From contig NC_135561.1 of assembly GCF_964340395.1 (NCBI RefSeq), forward strand, positions 15,067,461 through 15,131,460: a stretch of 64,000 nucleotides of DNA. The letters are read 5' to 3'. Below are positions 22,376 through 33,147 of the stretch, one piece after another. The notes beneath the pieces were generated by a model. The model was not told the origin of the DNA. It was given only the letters and a program-made list of their open reading frames with translations, and did not search any database. Numbering within the stretch: the first letter of the stretch is position 1; every line of letters begins with the position of its first letter. Made by a program: the position numbers and the translations under genes. The stretch is from Glandiceps talaboti. Its lineage: Eukaryota > Hemichordata > Enteropneusta > Spengelidae.

Positions 22376-24673
22376 ATTCATTCATTCATTCTGGTCACTT
22401 TATTGTACTTAATGGCCATCGGCCCAAAATACAAAGAAAATTAGTACATAGTCAGACAAAAACGTCACAATCTCAGCAAATAGTGTTTGCTTCTTTTCTC
22501 AAAGATAGTGCATGATAAAGAAAAAGAGCAAGTTTTTGGATTGTATCACTGTCTTCAGAACGCATGATTTCAATGAATTTTGTATAGGAAGGAGGAGAGT
22601 AAAAGTAATGTGGTATGTACTTATTCCGGTATTGATTGAAAAATGCACATTTAAGTAGGAAATGAAATTCGTCCTCGACCTCATGAAGGTCACAGAGAGT
22701 ACATATTCTGTCATCACGGTGTACATTATTTCTCCTCCCCAATTCAATTTGTAGCCAATGTGCTGAACACCTAAAGCGTGCAACCACCATGCGATGTTGG
22801 CCAAACTTGATTTCAGACAAGTACTTTTCACGGTGTAATGACAATTTAAAATTTCTGTAATGTAAAAGTTTATCAAAAGTTGATACATCACTCTGCCATT
22901 TCAAAAATAAAAATATTTTAAATCTACTTACAAAAGTATTTACAAATAAATCAATGTTTTCAACATGTTGCGCATTCCAAACATCTTCCAGGTTACAGAT
23001 TTCTAGTAAACTTTTAATTTCTCTAACCCAAGTACCCCTAGTACATACACCAGAGTTCTCTATCTGAAGGAGCATGTCGTAACATTTCCTGGGATATCTT
23101 TGACTTGGCATGTTTAAAAGTTTCGCCCAGTATTTGATACATCTTTTTGCTGTTAACAAATAAATAGGGTATCTTCCACAATCCCCTAGTACAGCGCAGT
23201 TCGGGGCACTTTTTGATACGCCAAGAAACATTCTACATGCCAACAGCTGCACCCTTTCCAATAATACATAACTCTGGAAACCCCAGATTTCAGAACCATA
23301 TGTTAAAATTGGTACAATGAAAGTGTCAAAAATTTTAAAGAATGTTTTACATGACAATGTTCCTACTTTTCCACACTTACGCCACATGTACATAAATGAT
23401 TTTCTACCTTGTTGTGAAAGTATTTTTGTCGCATAAGACCACTTCAAACGACAGGAGAAAAGAACCCCTAAATACTTGTAATACGATACAACATCAAGTC
23501 TCTGCCCTCTGAAAAACCATTTTTCTTTTTTCGATATACATCCGCCGTTTTTAAAAACCATTACTTTCGTCTTTGACAGATTTACTTTCATGTTCCACCT
23601 TTCACAATAGTTACTCAAAGTGTGTAATAAATTCTGCAGACCAAAGATACTGTCAGAAAACATAACAATGTCGTCAGCAAATAACAAGCATAAAATTTCT
23701 ATTAGGTCAGGTGCAAGTTGAACCCCCCTTTGGCCAGTACGTTGCACTTCCCTTACTAGCTCGTTGATGAAAAATGAAAAGAGGAAAGGGCTAAGCATGC
23801 AACCTTGTCTCACTCCAATCGGACACTCGAAATACTCGGTTTTTCCCTTGTCAGTTCTCACACACGATTTGACACCACAGTACATACTATGAAGTATGCG
23901 GAACATTTTTCCCTTGACGCCACCCTTTAAAAGAATATACCAAAGTCGTTGTCGTTCCACAGTGTCAAATGCTTTTGAAAAGTCAACAAAAACGCAATAA
24001 AATTTTCCCTTATTCAATGTCAAGTATTTTTGGATTATGGACTGTAAGATGAAAATGTTGTCAACTGTTGAGTAACCTCTCCTAAAACCAGCCTGGGCTT
24101 CGTCAATCTTTGTGAAAGCATCTGCCCAAAATGTAAGTCTACGGTTGAGGATACCTGTGAATATTTTACTGAAGATACTTAACAATGAGATTCCTCTGTA
24201 ATTGTCTGGTACATTGGTGGCACCCTTTTTATGAATTGGAACAATTACCGCTTTTGCCCACTCTGTTGGAAAAATACCCGTATCCATAATTCTATTGAAT
24301 AAAGCTTTCAGATATGGAAGTAAAACTTGTGGTGATGATTTAAAAAATTCTCCCAAGATGTTGTCTGGACCAGCTGACTTCCCATTTTTAAGACTTGAGA
24401 TACTAGCAAGTATTTCTTCATCTGTTATTGGACAATTAAGTATATCATAATCTATATCCTCGACTGCTGCTGGTATAACATCATCAACAGCTGACTGAAA
24501 TAGATGTGTATATTCTTCTGACATATGGAAAGGAACATTATCACTTTGCTCTTTGTAGAGACTACTAAAATATTTGTACCAAGCCTCGGGTTGTATACAA
24601 GGTATATGTGGTTTAGAAATAGTAAGTCTACGGAGAGTGTGCCAAAAACGTTTGGGATCTTCAATACATATGG
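22376..24673 (-). mobile_element. 5'-truncated non-LTR retrotransposon with target duplication
   Basis: Flanked by a perfect 10-bp target duplication GTACTAATTC (22366-22375 and 24674-24683). On the minus strand it ends in a GAAT-repeat tail (plus-strand 22376-22391, attc units), which is how several LINE clades finish. The 5' part with the endonuclease is missing, as in typical incomplete target-primed reverse transcription. It interrupts the second copy of the P450 3'-flank repeat, so it is younger than that duplication. Confidence 0.85.
22473..24673 (-). CDS. LINE ORF2 fragment: reverse transcriptase plus C-terminal region
   Basis: About 733 codons open from the truncation point to the stop at 22473; the first Met is at 24524, but the frame is open upstream of it. 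RT motifs in order: KSAGPDNILGEFF, IVPIHKKGATNVPDNYRGIS, QAGFRRGYSTVDNIF, VFVDFSKAFDTV, PIGVRQGCMLSPFLF and the catalytic LLFADDIVMF, followed by the thumb and a C-terminal segment ending in a Cys/His cluster (CTLCDLHEVEDEFHFLLKC). RT copies element RNA at the nicked target. No stop or frameshift interrupts the 2.2 kb, so the copy is young although incomplete. The clade (I, R1 or Jockey-like) is not settled from sequence alone. Confidence 0.85.
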
Positions 24674-24726
24674 GTACTAATTCCTAGAAATTGAAAGGAA
24701 TGAATCAATTATATATAAAATATTAT

Positions 24727-24871
<145 letters not shown>

Positions 24872-25056
24872 GATACATTCTTCCAAGCCCCAATTCAATT
24901 GAGTTTGGATAAGTTTGTGCTGAACTAGAGTCTTTTATGAGTACATGTGTGTTAATGATTTGTGAACTGTTGTTTGAATATATTCTTTGTTTATCCGCAG
25001 TACTGTTTTCTGTTGTTGTCATTTCTTGTTTCTTGCACACTGTAGATAATGTTGCC

Positions 25057-25088
25057 ATGGTGTGTGTGTGTGTGTGTGTGTGTGTGTA
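25057..25088. repeat. (TG)n tract just 3' of the P450 A stop
   Basis: A TG/CA dinucleotide run begins a few bases after the stop codon of copy A. Comparable CA-rich tracts follow the stops of copies B (32847-32960) and C (47845-47885). Confidence 0.9.
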
Positions 25089-25095
25089 TCGACGC

Positions 25096-25274
25096 TCATC
25101 GTTTGATGGTCTTCATCATGTACTTGGGAGGTTGTAATGTTACGTGCATACTTCCTGTCATATCCAGAGGTGGAAATTCGTCATCAGGCACAAGTGTATA
25201 GTGTTGTAAGACACTTGTAAAAAACAAAAATAATTCCATCTTCGCCAACTGCTCACCAAGACACACACGTGGTC
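25096..25274 (-). CDS. P450 copy A, exon 3 (heme-binding loop to stop)
   Basis: Last exon of a clan-2 (CYP2-like) cytochrome P450. After acceptor tatgtttcag it completes the heme signature FGLGPRVCLG, supplying the thiolate Cys, and continues [19 protein letters not shown] (L-helix) to TIKR and TGA. It has 59 codons and 179 bp, identical in length to copies B and C. Relative to them it reads [10 protein letters not shown] and [12 protein letters not shown]-rich tract follows the stop directly (25057-25088). The exon is intact; whether it is expressed depends on the missing first exon. Confidence 0.85.
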
Positions 25275-26039
25275 CTGAAACATAGAATACAAGTTTATGT
25301 TTCAGAACAAGACACTATAAATAATAACACTTTGTCACGAATCTTAGAGAAGCTATGTGACATCTGGATAACACGACAGAACAGAGTTAAAATGGGAATG
25401 ACACGCCAGGAAATAAAGGTATTAAGTACATAAACTCGGGTTATATGAAAAAAGTAAGCGCTTAGAAATCATGAATATTCAATGTGCATCTAATGAGTAA
25501 TCATGTTTGCTAAGACCATAGATTTTGACCCATGATGCAATGTGGTTCCACCGAATGAACAATACAAGTGAAAAAGAGTTTTGACTTGGTGTTTCTTGGC
25601 AACTAAGCGAAAATTATTATATCATACTCTCCAGAACCCAAAGTTTGTGAAAATACCTTTACTTCCTGGCATGTACCGTGGCCGATAACGACAAACCGGT
25701 CTTCTAATTCAAGTGTCGGTCTTCTAGTTCAAAAAACCGGTCTTCTAATTCAAGTGTCGGTCTTCTAGTTCAAGTGTCGGTCTTCTAGTTCAAAAAACCG
25801 GTCTTCTAATTCAAGTGTCGGTCTTCTAGTTCAGGTGTCGGTCTTCTAACTCAAGTGTCGGTCTTCTAATTCAAGTGTTGGTCTTCTAGTTCAAGTGTCG
25901 GTCTTCTAACTCAAGTGTCGGTCTTCTAGTTCAAGTGTCGGTCTTCTAATTCAAGTGTCGGTCTTCTAACTCAAGTGTCTGTCTTCTAGTTCAAGTGTCG
26001 GTCTTCTAACTCAAGTGTCGCGTCCGTCTTCTCATTCAA

Positions 26040-26295
26040 ACGTTTTCTATACTACACTACACTACACTACACTACACTACACTACACTACACTTTACTAT
26101 ACTATACTACACTACACTACACTATACTATACTATGCTATGCTATGCTATGCTATGCTATGCTATGCTTTGCTTTGCTGTACTGTACTGTACTGTACTGT
26201 ACTGTACTGTACTGTACTGTACTGTACTGTACTGTACTATACTATACTATACTATACTATACTATACTATACTATACTATACTATACTATACTAT
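26040..26295. repeat. pentanucleotide arrays (ACTAC, ACTAT, GCTAT, ACTGT)
   Basis: Successive runs of 5-bp units that shift by single substitutions from block to block. The inverse arm has a shorter counterpart at about 27088-27200. The runs are the inner part of the foldback arms. Confidence 0.9.
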
Positions 26296-26375
26296 AGACC
26301 AATGGGATCTCATGTGAGGATGTCCGGCTATACTATACTAGACCAATGGGATCTCATGTGAGGATGTCCGGCTTT
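26296..26375. repeat. 38-bp direct duplication inside the foldback element
   Basis: gaccaatgggatctcatgtg / aggatgtccggct occurs at 26296-26330 and again at 26340-26373, separated by a few TATAC units. Confidence 0.9.
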
Positions 26376-26621
26376 CGAGATATGTCACTTGACTCGCCAG
26401 TTACACAAACAATCGACTGTAGCATTCCAAAACCACTACCAGTGTATCTCTTAAAACTATTATGTGATTCTCACGAAAAACACATTTAAATTTAATGGAG
26501 AATTCTGCACACAAACATGTGTATGTAGCATGGGCTCTTGGGCCTCACCCGAAATAGTCGACATAGCATTCCATGAACTGGAAAGTCACATTATTTAAAT
26601 CTACACGAATAAAATATCACT

Positions 26622-26905
26622 CTGGACACGTTTCAGGGATGACGTTTTCGTGATATTTTGTGGCACCCAAGTCGAACTAAATAATCTGAGTGAAAAAATA
26701 AACCAAATACATTCAACTTTCAAATTTTCGTTGGAAAGCTCAGATACGGAAGTAACATATCTTTTCAATCCACAAATGTCAACGACACCAATAACACAAA
26801 GTATTTGATATCAAAACTCATTCCAATATTTACACAGGCAATCATGTCACCCAGACTCAGTCTTCAAAGGGTCCATTAAGGGTCAAACGATCAGATAGAT
26901 AGGAA
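26622..26905 (+). pseudogene. Penelope-like RT fragment inside the foldback element
   Basis: The plus strand reads WTRFRDDVFVIFCGTQ, NQIHSTFKFSLESSDTEV, and after a stop YLHRQSCHPDSVFKG and RVKRSDR. This order (Y/F-x-DD box, then H-x-T-x-KF, then YLH..S.HP, then a basic R..R segment) is characteristic of Penelope-like reverse transcriptases. In-frame stops and loss of the match on both sides show a dead fragment. It is the only coding-like sequence in the element's centre. Confidence 0.7.
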
Positions 26906-27620
26906 CATGCATATGTAGTAACAAAGAAGAATTTCGAAGAAAGTGAAATTCTTCACCGGGAAATAGCGAGGAGAGGCTATAATGAAACAGAAATAAATAC
27001 TAGTAACTTGAGTCCACTATCATAATCCTGACATCTCTATTTCATGAACAACACAAGTAAACTCTGGGCAAACAAATACGGGAATACTATACTATATACT
27101 ATACTATACTATACTATACTACACTATAGTGTAGTGTAGTATAGTATATAGTATAGTATAGTATAGTATAGTATAGTATAGTATAGTATAGTATAGTATA
27201 GAAAACTATTGAAAGAGAAGATGGACGCGACACTTGAGTTAGAAGACCGACACTTGAACTAGAAGACCGACACTTGAATTAGAAGACCGACACTTGAACT
27301 AGAAGACCGACACTTGAATTAGAAGACCGACACTTGAACTAGAAGACCGACACTTGAACTAGAAGACCGACACCTGAACTAGAAGACCAACACTTGAATT
27401 AGAAGACCGACACTTGAACTAGAAGACCGACACTTGAATTAGAAGACCGGTTTTTTGAACTAGAAGACCGACACTTGAACTAGAAGACCGACACTTGAAT
27501 TAGAAGACCGGTTTTTTGAACTAGAAGACCGACACTTGAATTAGAAGACCGGTTTGTCGTTATCGGCCACGGTAGGCATGGCATTCCCTGGAACATTATT
27601 TTCATTATAACAATACACTG

Positions 27621-27648
27621 TATGTATGTATGTATGTATGTATGTATG
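27621..27648. repeat. (TGTA)n microsatellite
   Basis: About seven GTAT/TGTA units just outside the right end of the foldback element. Confidence 0.9.
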
Positions 27649-28501
27649 ATCATTAGCATTGTGTCACAACATGATTTTCATTTCACAGCAGGGGTCCAGT
27701 ACAGGATAGTAATTAAAGTCTACTGAAATGAGAATATCTTCACTTTAAATTTCTCTTAAATCACGGACACTACTATTAAACGAATTTATGAAAAGCAGTC
27801 TGCAAGTCCCTATTCAGTTGTCAGGAAGTTTCTTTATTTCCCACAGTGGTGTTTCCCTTTAATGTCCCACAGTACAATATCCATTTCCATTTCTAGTGCC
27901 CTGGTTTAGAGTAACCCAACTCTGCTCAATTGCCACAGCTACACAATGGAGAAAGGGAATAATGCAACTGAAATGTGTTTGTATTGTTAATCTCACACAA
28001 CAAAAACAAAAACAAAAAATTGACACATTCAGGATTCAAGTATATGAATAACATGAAACTTCATGACAACATCAAAATAAGTCGAATATTTAACATAAAC
28101 GAAAACAGTAAATTTATAAAAACAAACAAACAAACATGTTGATGGCACCAGAGATTAATACATTTTACCACAACTGACTGATTACAGCTACTTATTATAA
28201 CAATATTAAAGATGCACTTGCTGTAACTATGGTATGTATTTTTGGGTCAGCCACAGAACTATGCATTTACTGAAAATTGTTAAAATACCAATAATTCGGT
28301 AATGTGCATGCTGTTCATTAGGGTATGGTTGTGTCCTTTCGTAGTACCACTAGTAACAGGTTGAAATCATGAGAGCATTGGGGCTGCTGATTTTAAGGTG
28401 CTGACCCTAAACTCAAGTTAATTATTATACCTTGTTATGCTACAGAGGTGATTCAATACTGTTCAGTGTGTACGACATTATTTGTAAGTCTAGTCTGTAA
28501 G

Positions 28502-28602
28502 TAGTCTAGCTGCTAGACCTCAGGCTTTCTTCTCAACACTCTTCGGTCGCCTTGCCCTTGACAATGAGCAGAAAAGCCCAAGGGGTCTAGCAGCCAGACT
28601 AG
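28502..28602. mobile_element. hAT-like MITE, 101 bp, perfect 8-bp TSD
   Basis: Ends TAGTCTAGCTGCTAGACC and (complement of the right end) CTAGTCTGGCTGCTAGACC. It is flanked by TCTGTAAG on both sides (28494-28501 and 28603-28610). An 8-bp target duplication with TAG-beginning inverted ends is the hAT signature. It is inserted in the first bases of another palindromic repeat (AGTCTGTAAGG, continuing at 28603). Confidence 0.85.
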
Positions 28603-28690
28603 TCTGTAAGGAACACCATGATGGGGCGCCCTCACACATCAGTCAACCCCTCTCAGAGAAGGCCAGTGAGGGTGGAACGACATGAAGTAT
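28603..28690. repeat. palindromic repeat gamma, copy split by the hAT-like MITE
   Basis: tctgtaaggaacaccatgat, gcgccctcacacatcagtc and gtgagggtggaacgacatg match the copies at 37366-37420, 49085-49125 (inverse, partial) and 52643-52748. Its first bases lie on the other side of the MITE at 28502-28602. Confidence 0.7.
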
Positions 28691-28783
28691 CTAACAGTCT
28701 ATAGTTACTGTAAGTCAGTGTTTTAAAAAGGTGTGAACGTTCCAGTTGCAGTCAGTGCAGCTTTAATGACACGGATTACTTAC

Positions 28784-29776
28784 CTAGGCCGAACGGAATG
28801 TAAGTATCTGGTCTGAAAAACTTTCCTTCAGAGTCTATGAAACGACTCGGATCAAACTCTTCAGGTCTTTCCCACAATTCTGGATCACGCAAGGCACTCC
28901 AGATATTGGGCAATACTATTGTACCTTTAGGGATGTCATACCCATATACTTGGGTGTCGTTCACAGTCCAATGTGGTACAGATAGTGGCGTTGTACTAGC
29001 TAGTCGCAGAACCTCAGTAATGGTAGCTTCAGTGTAGGGTAGGTAAGTTCGGTCAGACATATTAGGAAGCCTGTCTTTATCAACGACTCTGTCTAACTCT
29101 TCTTGGACTTTTTTCTGTATATCTGGATATTTGAGCATGAACAACCATCCCCACATCAGTGTTGAGGTGGTTGATTCCGTTCCAGCAGCAAATATGTCCA
29201 GTATAAGACAAAACACGTGGTAATACTTGTACGGGAGGCCCTGCTCTTTCACAATTCGTGGGGATGTCTCCGAAACTTCTTTTTCCCATTCCTTGGTAGT
29301 CTTCAAAAAGACGTCTATGAAATCACGTATGTTATCAGGGTCGTATGTCTCCTCGTGTTCTTTGATAAAAGGTTCGACGACATCATATACACCTTGGTTA
29401 TATTGAAAAAGATATTTCCCAAACAGGAAATCTAGGATCTTCCCAGCTCCTTTAAACATGAATGGTATACCGAAGTAAAGAGGTGCAATTTTGAAGATTG
29501 ATTCTAGCGACGCGGTACATTTCTTAAATCTGGAATCTTTGTAATCAAACCGCTCACCTATCGTGATTGAACATACAACGTTATACACTGTGTTTGTGAT
29601 GTTTTCCATTGGATCAAATGCAACCATCTTCTGGTCTTCGAGAGCTTGCAGCAAGTAACGCGATTCCTCTAAAATACGTCTTTCCATTGATGCTTTCCCC
29701 ATACCAAACTTTCGTAGGGAAGTCTGAAAAAGTTGTCGCTTAAATTTCCATGCTTCGCCATTCGACATTACAATAC
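28784..29776 (-). CDS. P450 copy A, exon 2 (main body of the enzyme)
   Basis: A 993-bp exon, exactly the size of those in copies B and C, between acceptor ttcccaatcag and donor GTAAGT; it is phase 1 at both ends. It encodes the P450 core from the C-helix (GEAWKFKRQ) onward: I-helix oxygen-activation motif AAGTESTTS, K-helix ExxR (EVLRLAS), the meander with FDPSRF, and the start of the heme loop (YIPFGLG). P450s of this clan are ER-membrane monooxygenases acting on xenobiotics, lipids or steroids. No stops or frameshifts. No exon 1 (membrane anchor and PPGP hinge) is present on the minus strand between here and the LINE at about 30,240, or further up to copy B. The frame is open upstream to a Met at 29912 through the 30-bp minisatellite. 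Confidence 0.85.
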
Positions 29777-29799
29777 CTGATTGGGAAATATGTAACACA

Positions 29800-29995
29800 G
29801 AGTATATTACAACCCTTAATACTGAAGTAAAACATATTACAAAACTTAACACTGAAGTAAAACATATTACAACACTTAACACTGAAGTAAAACATATTAC
29901 AACACTTAACACTGAAGTAAAACATATTACATCCCCTTAATATGAAGTAAAACATAATACAACACTTAACACTTAACAATCAAGTAAAATACTTT
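29800..29995. repeat. 30-bp minisatellite beside exon 2 of P450 A
   Basis: About six units of acactgaagtaaaacatatt / acaacactta, ending 20-30 bp from the exon 2 acceptor. The same 30-bp unit lies at the same place in copies B (about 15 units) and C (2-3 units). The period is ten codons, so frames read through it. Confidence 0.9.
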
Positions 29996-30239
29996 CTATT
30001 TTAGTCACACTCATTGATAGCATTCCTATCAAGTGGAAAAGTATTCTCTTAAATGCTTCCATTATAAGCCCAGTGTTTAGCCTTTCTAACAGAGTCAGTT
30101 TGTACAGTGTTTTCTGCTAAAAAATGTCATGTGTGACCCTAGTTTCAGTCCCGATGCAATACATTATTTTGTATGGAAAAAGGTAAAGTGTTAATACTTC
30201 TGTTTTCATGTATAGATACTATCTCTTCAAACACTCACG

Positions 30240-31931
30240 GAAGTATTGTGACCAACGAGCATCTTATCTTAGGAACTAACAAAAAGTGACCTGCCATCTA
30301 AAGTAATCTGGGAAAAAATCAACAATGATATGTACTTTGACAAGTATCTACCCAATTCTACAGCTGCTGCAGAACTTCAAACCATGGAAGTATAACGGGT
30401 CATACTTCCATGTTCAACCATGACATTGATAACTATACTCATACCCTTATAAATGCTATAAAAACAGCGACTAATGAAACCTGTAACACCAATTGTTCAC
30501 ATAAGAAAAAGAGTACAAAAAAAGGTATCAAAGTATGGAACCCCAAACATTGTCACCTCTATGAAAGAAAACAGACAAGCAGCTTCAAACTGGATCAAAG
30601 CTGGTAGACCAACTGATCATACAAACCCTATAGTTATTCAAAGACGTCAAACTCGTAAGCAGCTTCGTAAAGTGATCAGGATAACACTTGAGATCAAAAG
30701 AGTTGCATTATACAATAAGCTACTGGTAACACATAGTGAAGACAAGAATACTTTCTATAAGTTAATTAGATCTCAGAAAATCTAAGAATACGAACATAAA
30801 GGAACTCAATGTTGACAACAAGATATATACAGAAGAAAATATTATTCAAGGTTTTAAAACCCATACTACAACAGTGGCTATTACAAACATGTAAACAGAG
30901 ACATGTGTGCACTTGAAATCTTATGGCGTTTAAAACCACAAGATATTCTATATATAACGGAAAACGAGTTAACAACTTACATTGACTCATTGGCTTATAA
31001 CAAAGCATCTGATATTCATGGTATGACCGCAGAACGTTTGAAGACAGGTCAAGTTATCATCATCAAACACCTTTTACCACTGATCAATGCCATGCTACAA
31101 CATAACCACATTCCCCAAGCTATAAAAGAAGGAATTATTACGCCGATTACCAAAAATAGGAAACAACATAGCTGCAAACTATCGTGGTATTACCTGTCTA
31201 CCCATTATTGGAAAAATCATCACAAAAGCACTGGTCACCAGGATTGATAAGTCTTTCTGTAAACAACAAAACAAATTACAATTTGGATTTACAAAGAATA
31301 TGTCAACAGCTAATGCAGCTCTTATAGTCTCTGAAGTTATAAATAATGCTAAAGACAATAAACGCCCACTTTTATTTATTACCTTTGATGCCAAAAAAGC
31401 CTTTGATGTGGTGTGGCATAAGTTCCTCTATCGTACACTCTGTCTGTCCAATTTCTCTCAACCAGTTGTCTAGACTATCATACAATGATACAAAAGTGCT
31501 ACTTCCAGTGTTAAATGGAGTAATAATATCTCAAGCAGTTTTCAAATACAACATGGAGTTCGACAAAGAGGCGTTTTATCTGCACATCACAAGGTATACA
31601 TCAATGTTATAGATATCTATAACCAGGGAATAGGCTGTCACATTGTACCATTAACTGTGTCTGCCCTTCGTTTGCAGATGATACCTCTCTACTAGTTGAT
31701 GGTACTACTGACGCCCAGCAAGTACTTGCCTGCGTTACAAACTATGCATCAAAATAAAAGATACTCTATGAACCTCAACAACAGTTCTACCAACCTCAAC
31801 CAACACACAACAAACCCTACATGTACACTCTGTGATCACTATAAGCAAATGTGAATATTTCCATACTGCCAGAGTTAACTTTCTATCCAAAGCTGAAGAA
31901 ATACTACATAAATAGTCCACATCCACAAAGG

Positions 31932-31975
<44 letters not shown>

Positions 31976-32115
31976 ATATGACCCAACTTTTACTAAGCTA
32001 AAGGAAATAAATAACCAACTACCTGAAACAGATCTTACAAAACTGGGACGGGTTTGTAGACAGTACTGCTTTGACCTGCACATAAATAGGCTTTTATCCG
32101 ATGTTATTTAGTAAC
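30240..32115 (+). pseudogene. decayed LINE ORF2 (reverse transcriptase)
   Basis: Plus-strand pieces in the order of a non-LTR ORF2: a linker with QAASNWIKAGRP and RRQTRKQLRKVIRI (30,480-30,780), the RT N-part YNKASDIHGMTAERLK (about 31,000) and LPLINAMLQHNHIPQAIKEG, then NYRG, LQFGFTKNMSTANAAL, LLFITFDAKKAFDVVWHKF (31,260-31,430) and FADDTSLLV (about 31,675). The C-terminal part is FTKLKEINNQLPETDLTKLG (about 31,990). The frame shifts several times and an (AAC)n expansion sits inside the coding region at 31,929-31,976. It is not closely related to the LINE at 22,376. It lies where exon 1 of P450 A would be expected. Confidence 0.75.
31929..31976. repeat. (AAC)n microsatellite inside LINE coding sequence
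   Basis: Sixteen AAC units in frame with the remnant LINE C-terminus, encoding poly-Asn in the plus frame. Confidence 0.95.
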
Positions 32116-32246
32116 ATTGTGTCATTGTGTGTAATCTAGTGGATTACTGTCTTATTTTGTGTTCTTTTGATGCTGGACCTACCAACTCAACTGAACTATA
32201 GCTACACAAAGCACAGACTGCTATATCTACACAAAGGAAACAGTTG

Positions 32247-32735
<489 letters not shown>

Positions 32736-32846
32736 CATATATTCTTCCAAGCCCCAATTGCGTTTGGATAAGTTCGTACTGAATTAGAGTCTTTTATGAT
32801 TACATGTGTGTTTAAGGTTTGTGAACTGCCGTTTGAATACTAGATA

Positions 32847-32960
32847 ATGCTGGTATATGTGTCTGTGTCTGTGTCTGTGTTTGTGTTTGTGTTTGTGTCT
32901 GTGTCTGTGTCTGTGTCTGTGTCTGTGTTTGTGTTTGTGTCTGTGTGTCTGTCTGTGTGT
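32847..32960. repeat. (TGTGTC/TGTGTT)n tract 3' of the P450 B stop
   Basis: A hexanucleotide array immediately downstream of the stop codon of P450 B, on the plus strand as GTGTCT and GTGTTT units. Confidence 0.9.
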
Positions 32961-32968
32961 ATCGACGC

Positions 32969-33147
32969 TCATCGTTTGACTGTCTTCATCCTGTACTTGG
33001 GAGGTTGTAATGTTACGTGCATACTTCCTGTCATATCCGGAAGTGGAAATTCGTCATCAGACATAAGTGTATAGTGTTGTAACACACTTGTAAAAACCAA
33101 AAATAATTCCATCTTCGCCAACTGCTCACCAAGACACACACGTGGTC
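32969..33147 (-). CDS. P450 copy B, exon 3 (heme-binding loop to stop)
   Basis: A 179-bp last exon. [19 protein letters not shown] completes the Cys heme-ligand signature, and the protein ends KTVKR before TGA. Acceptor and reading phase match exon 2 at 34471. It differs from copy C by a handful of substitutions (for example LMSDDEF against LVSDDEF) and is closer to C than to A (shared YRMKTVKR). Intact. Confidence 0.85.

Larger units (their letters stand above)
25674..27574. mobile_element. foldback-type element with 20-bp-repeat arms
   Basis: A 1,901-bp inverted-repeat element in the intron of P450 A. Its ends are TACCGTGGCCGATAACGACA and the exact complement, flanked by the direct repeat GGCATG (25668-25673 and 27575-27580). 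Each arm is a tandem array of 20-bp units (tcttctagttcaagtgtcgg and variants; left about 25699-26030, right about 27225-27552), followed inward by pentanucleotide (ACTAC/ACTAT/ACTGT) arrays. The unique centre is about 26300-27085. The intron of P450 B has the empty site (ggagtggcattccc near 33534). The structure matches Foldback elements known from flies and sea urchins, which depend on helper transposases. Confidence 0.8.

Noticed and set aside
25699-26030. Regular 20-bp repeats as a CRISPR array
   Set aside because: The units are head-to-tail with no unique spacers, are mirrored at 27225-27552, and lie in an animal P450 intron. They are foldback arms.
28776-29912. Calling P450 A from the Met at 29912
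   Set aside because: The first 45 residues are minisatellite translation plus intron sequence. Copies A, B and C share the acceptor at exon 2, so I annotate the exon, not the read-through ORF.
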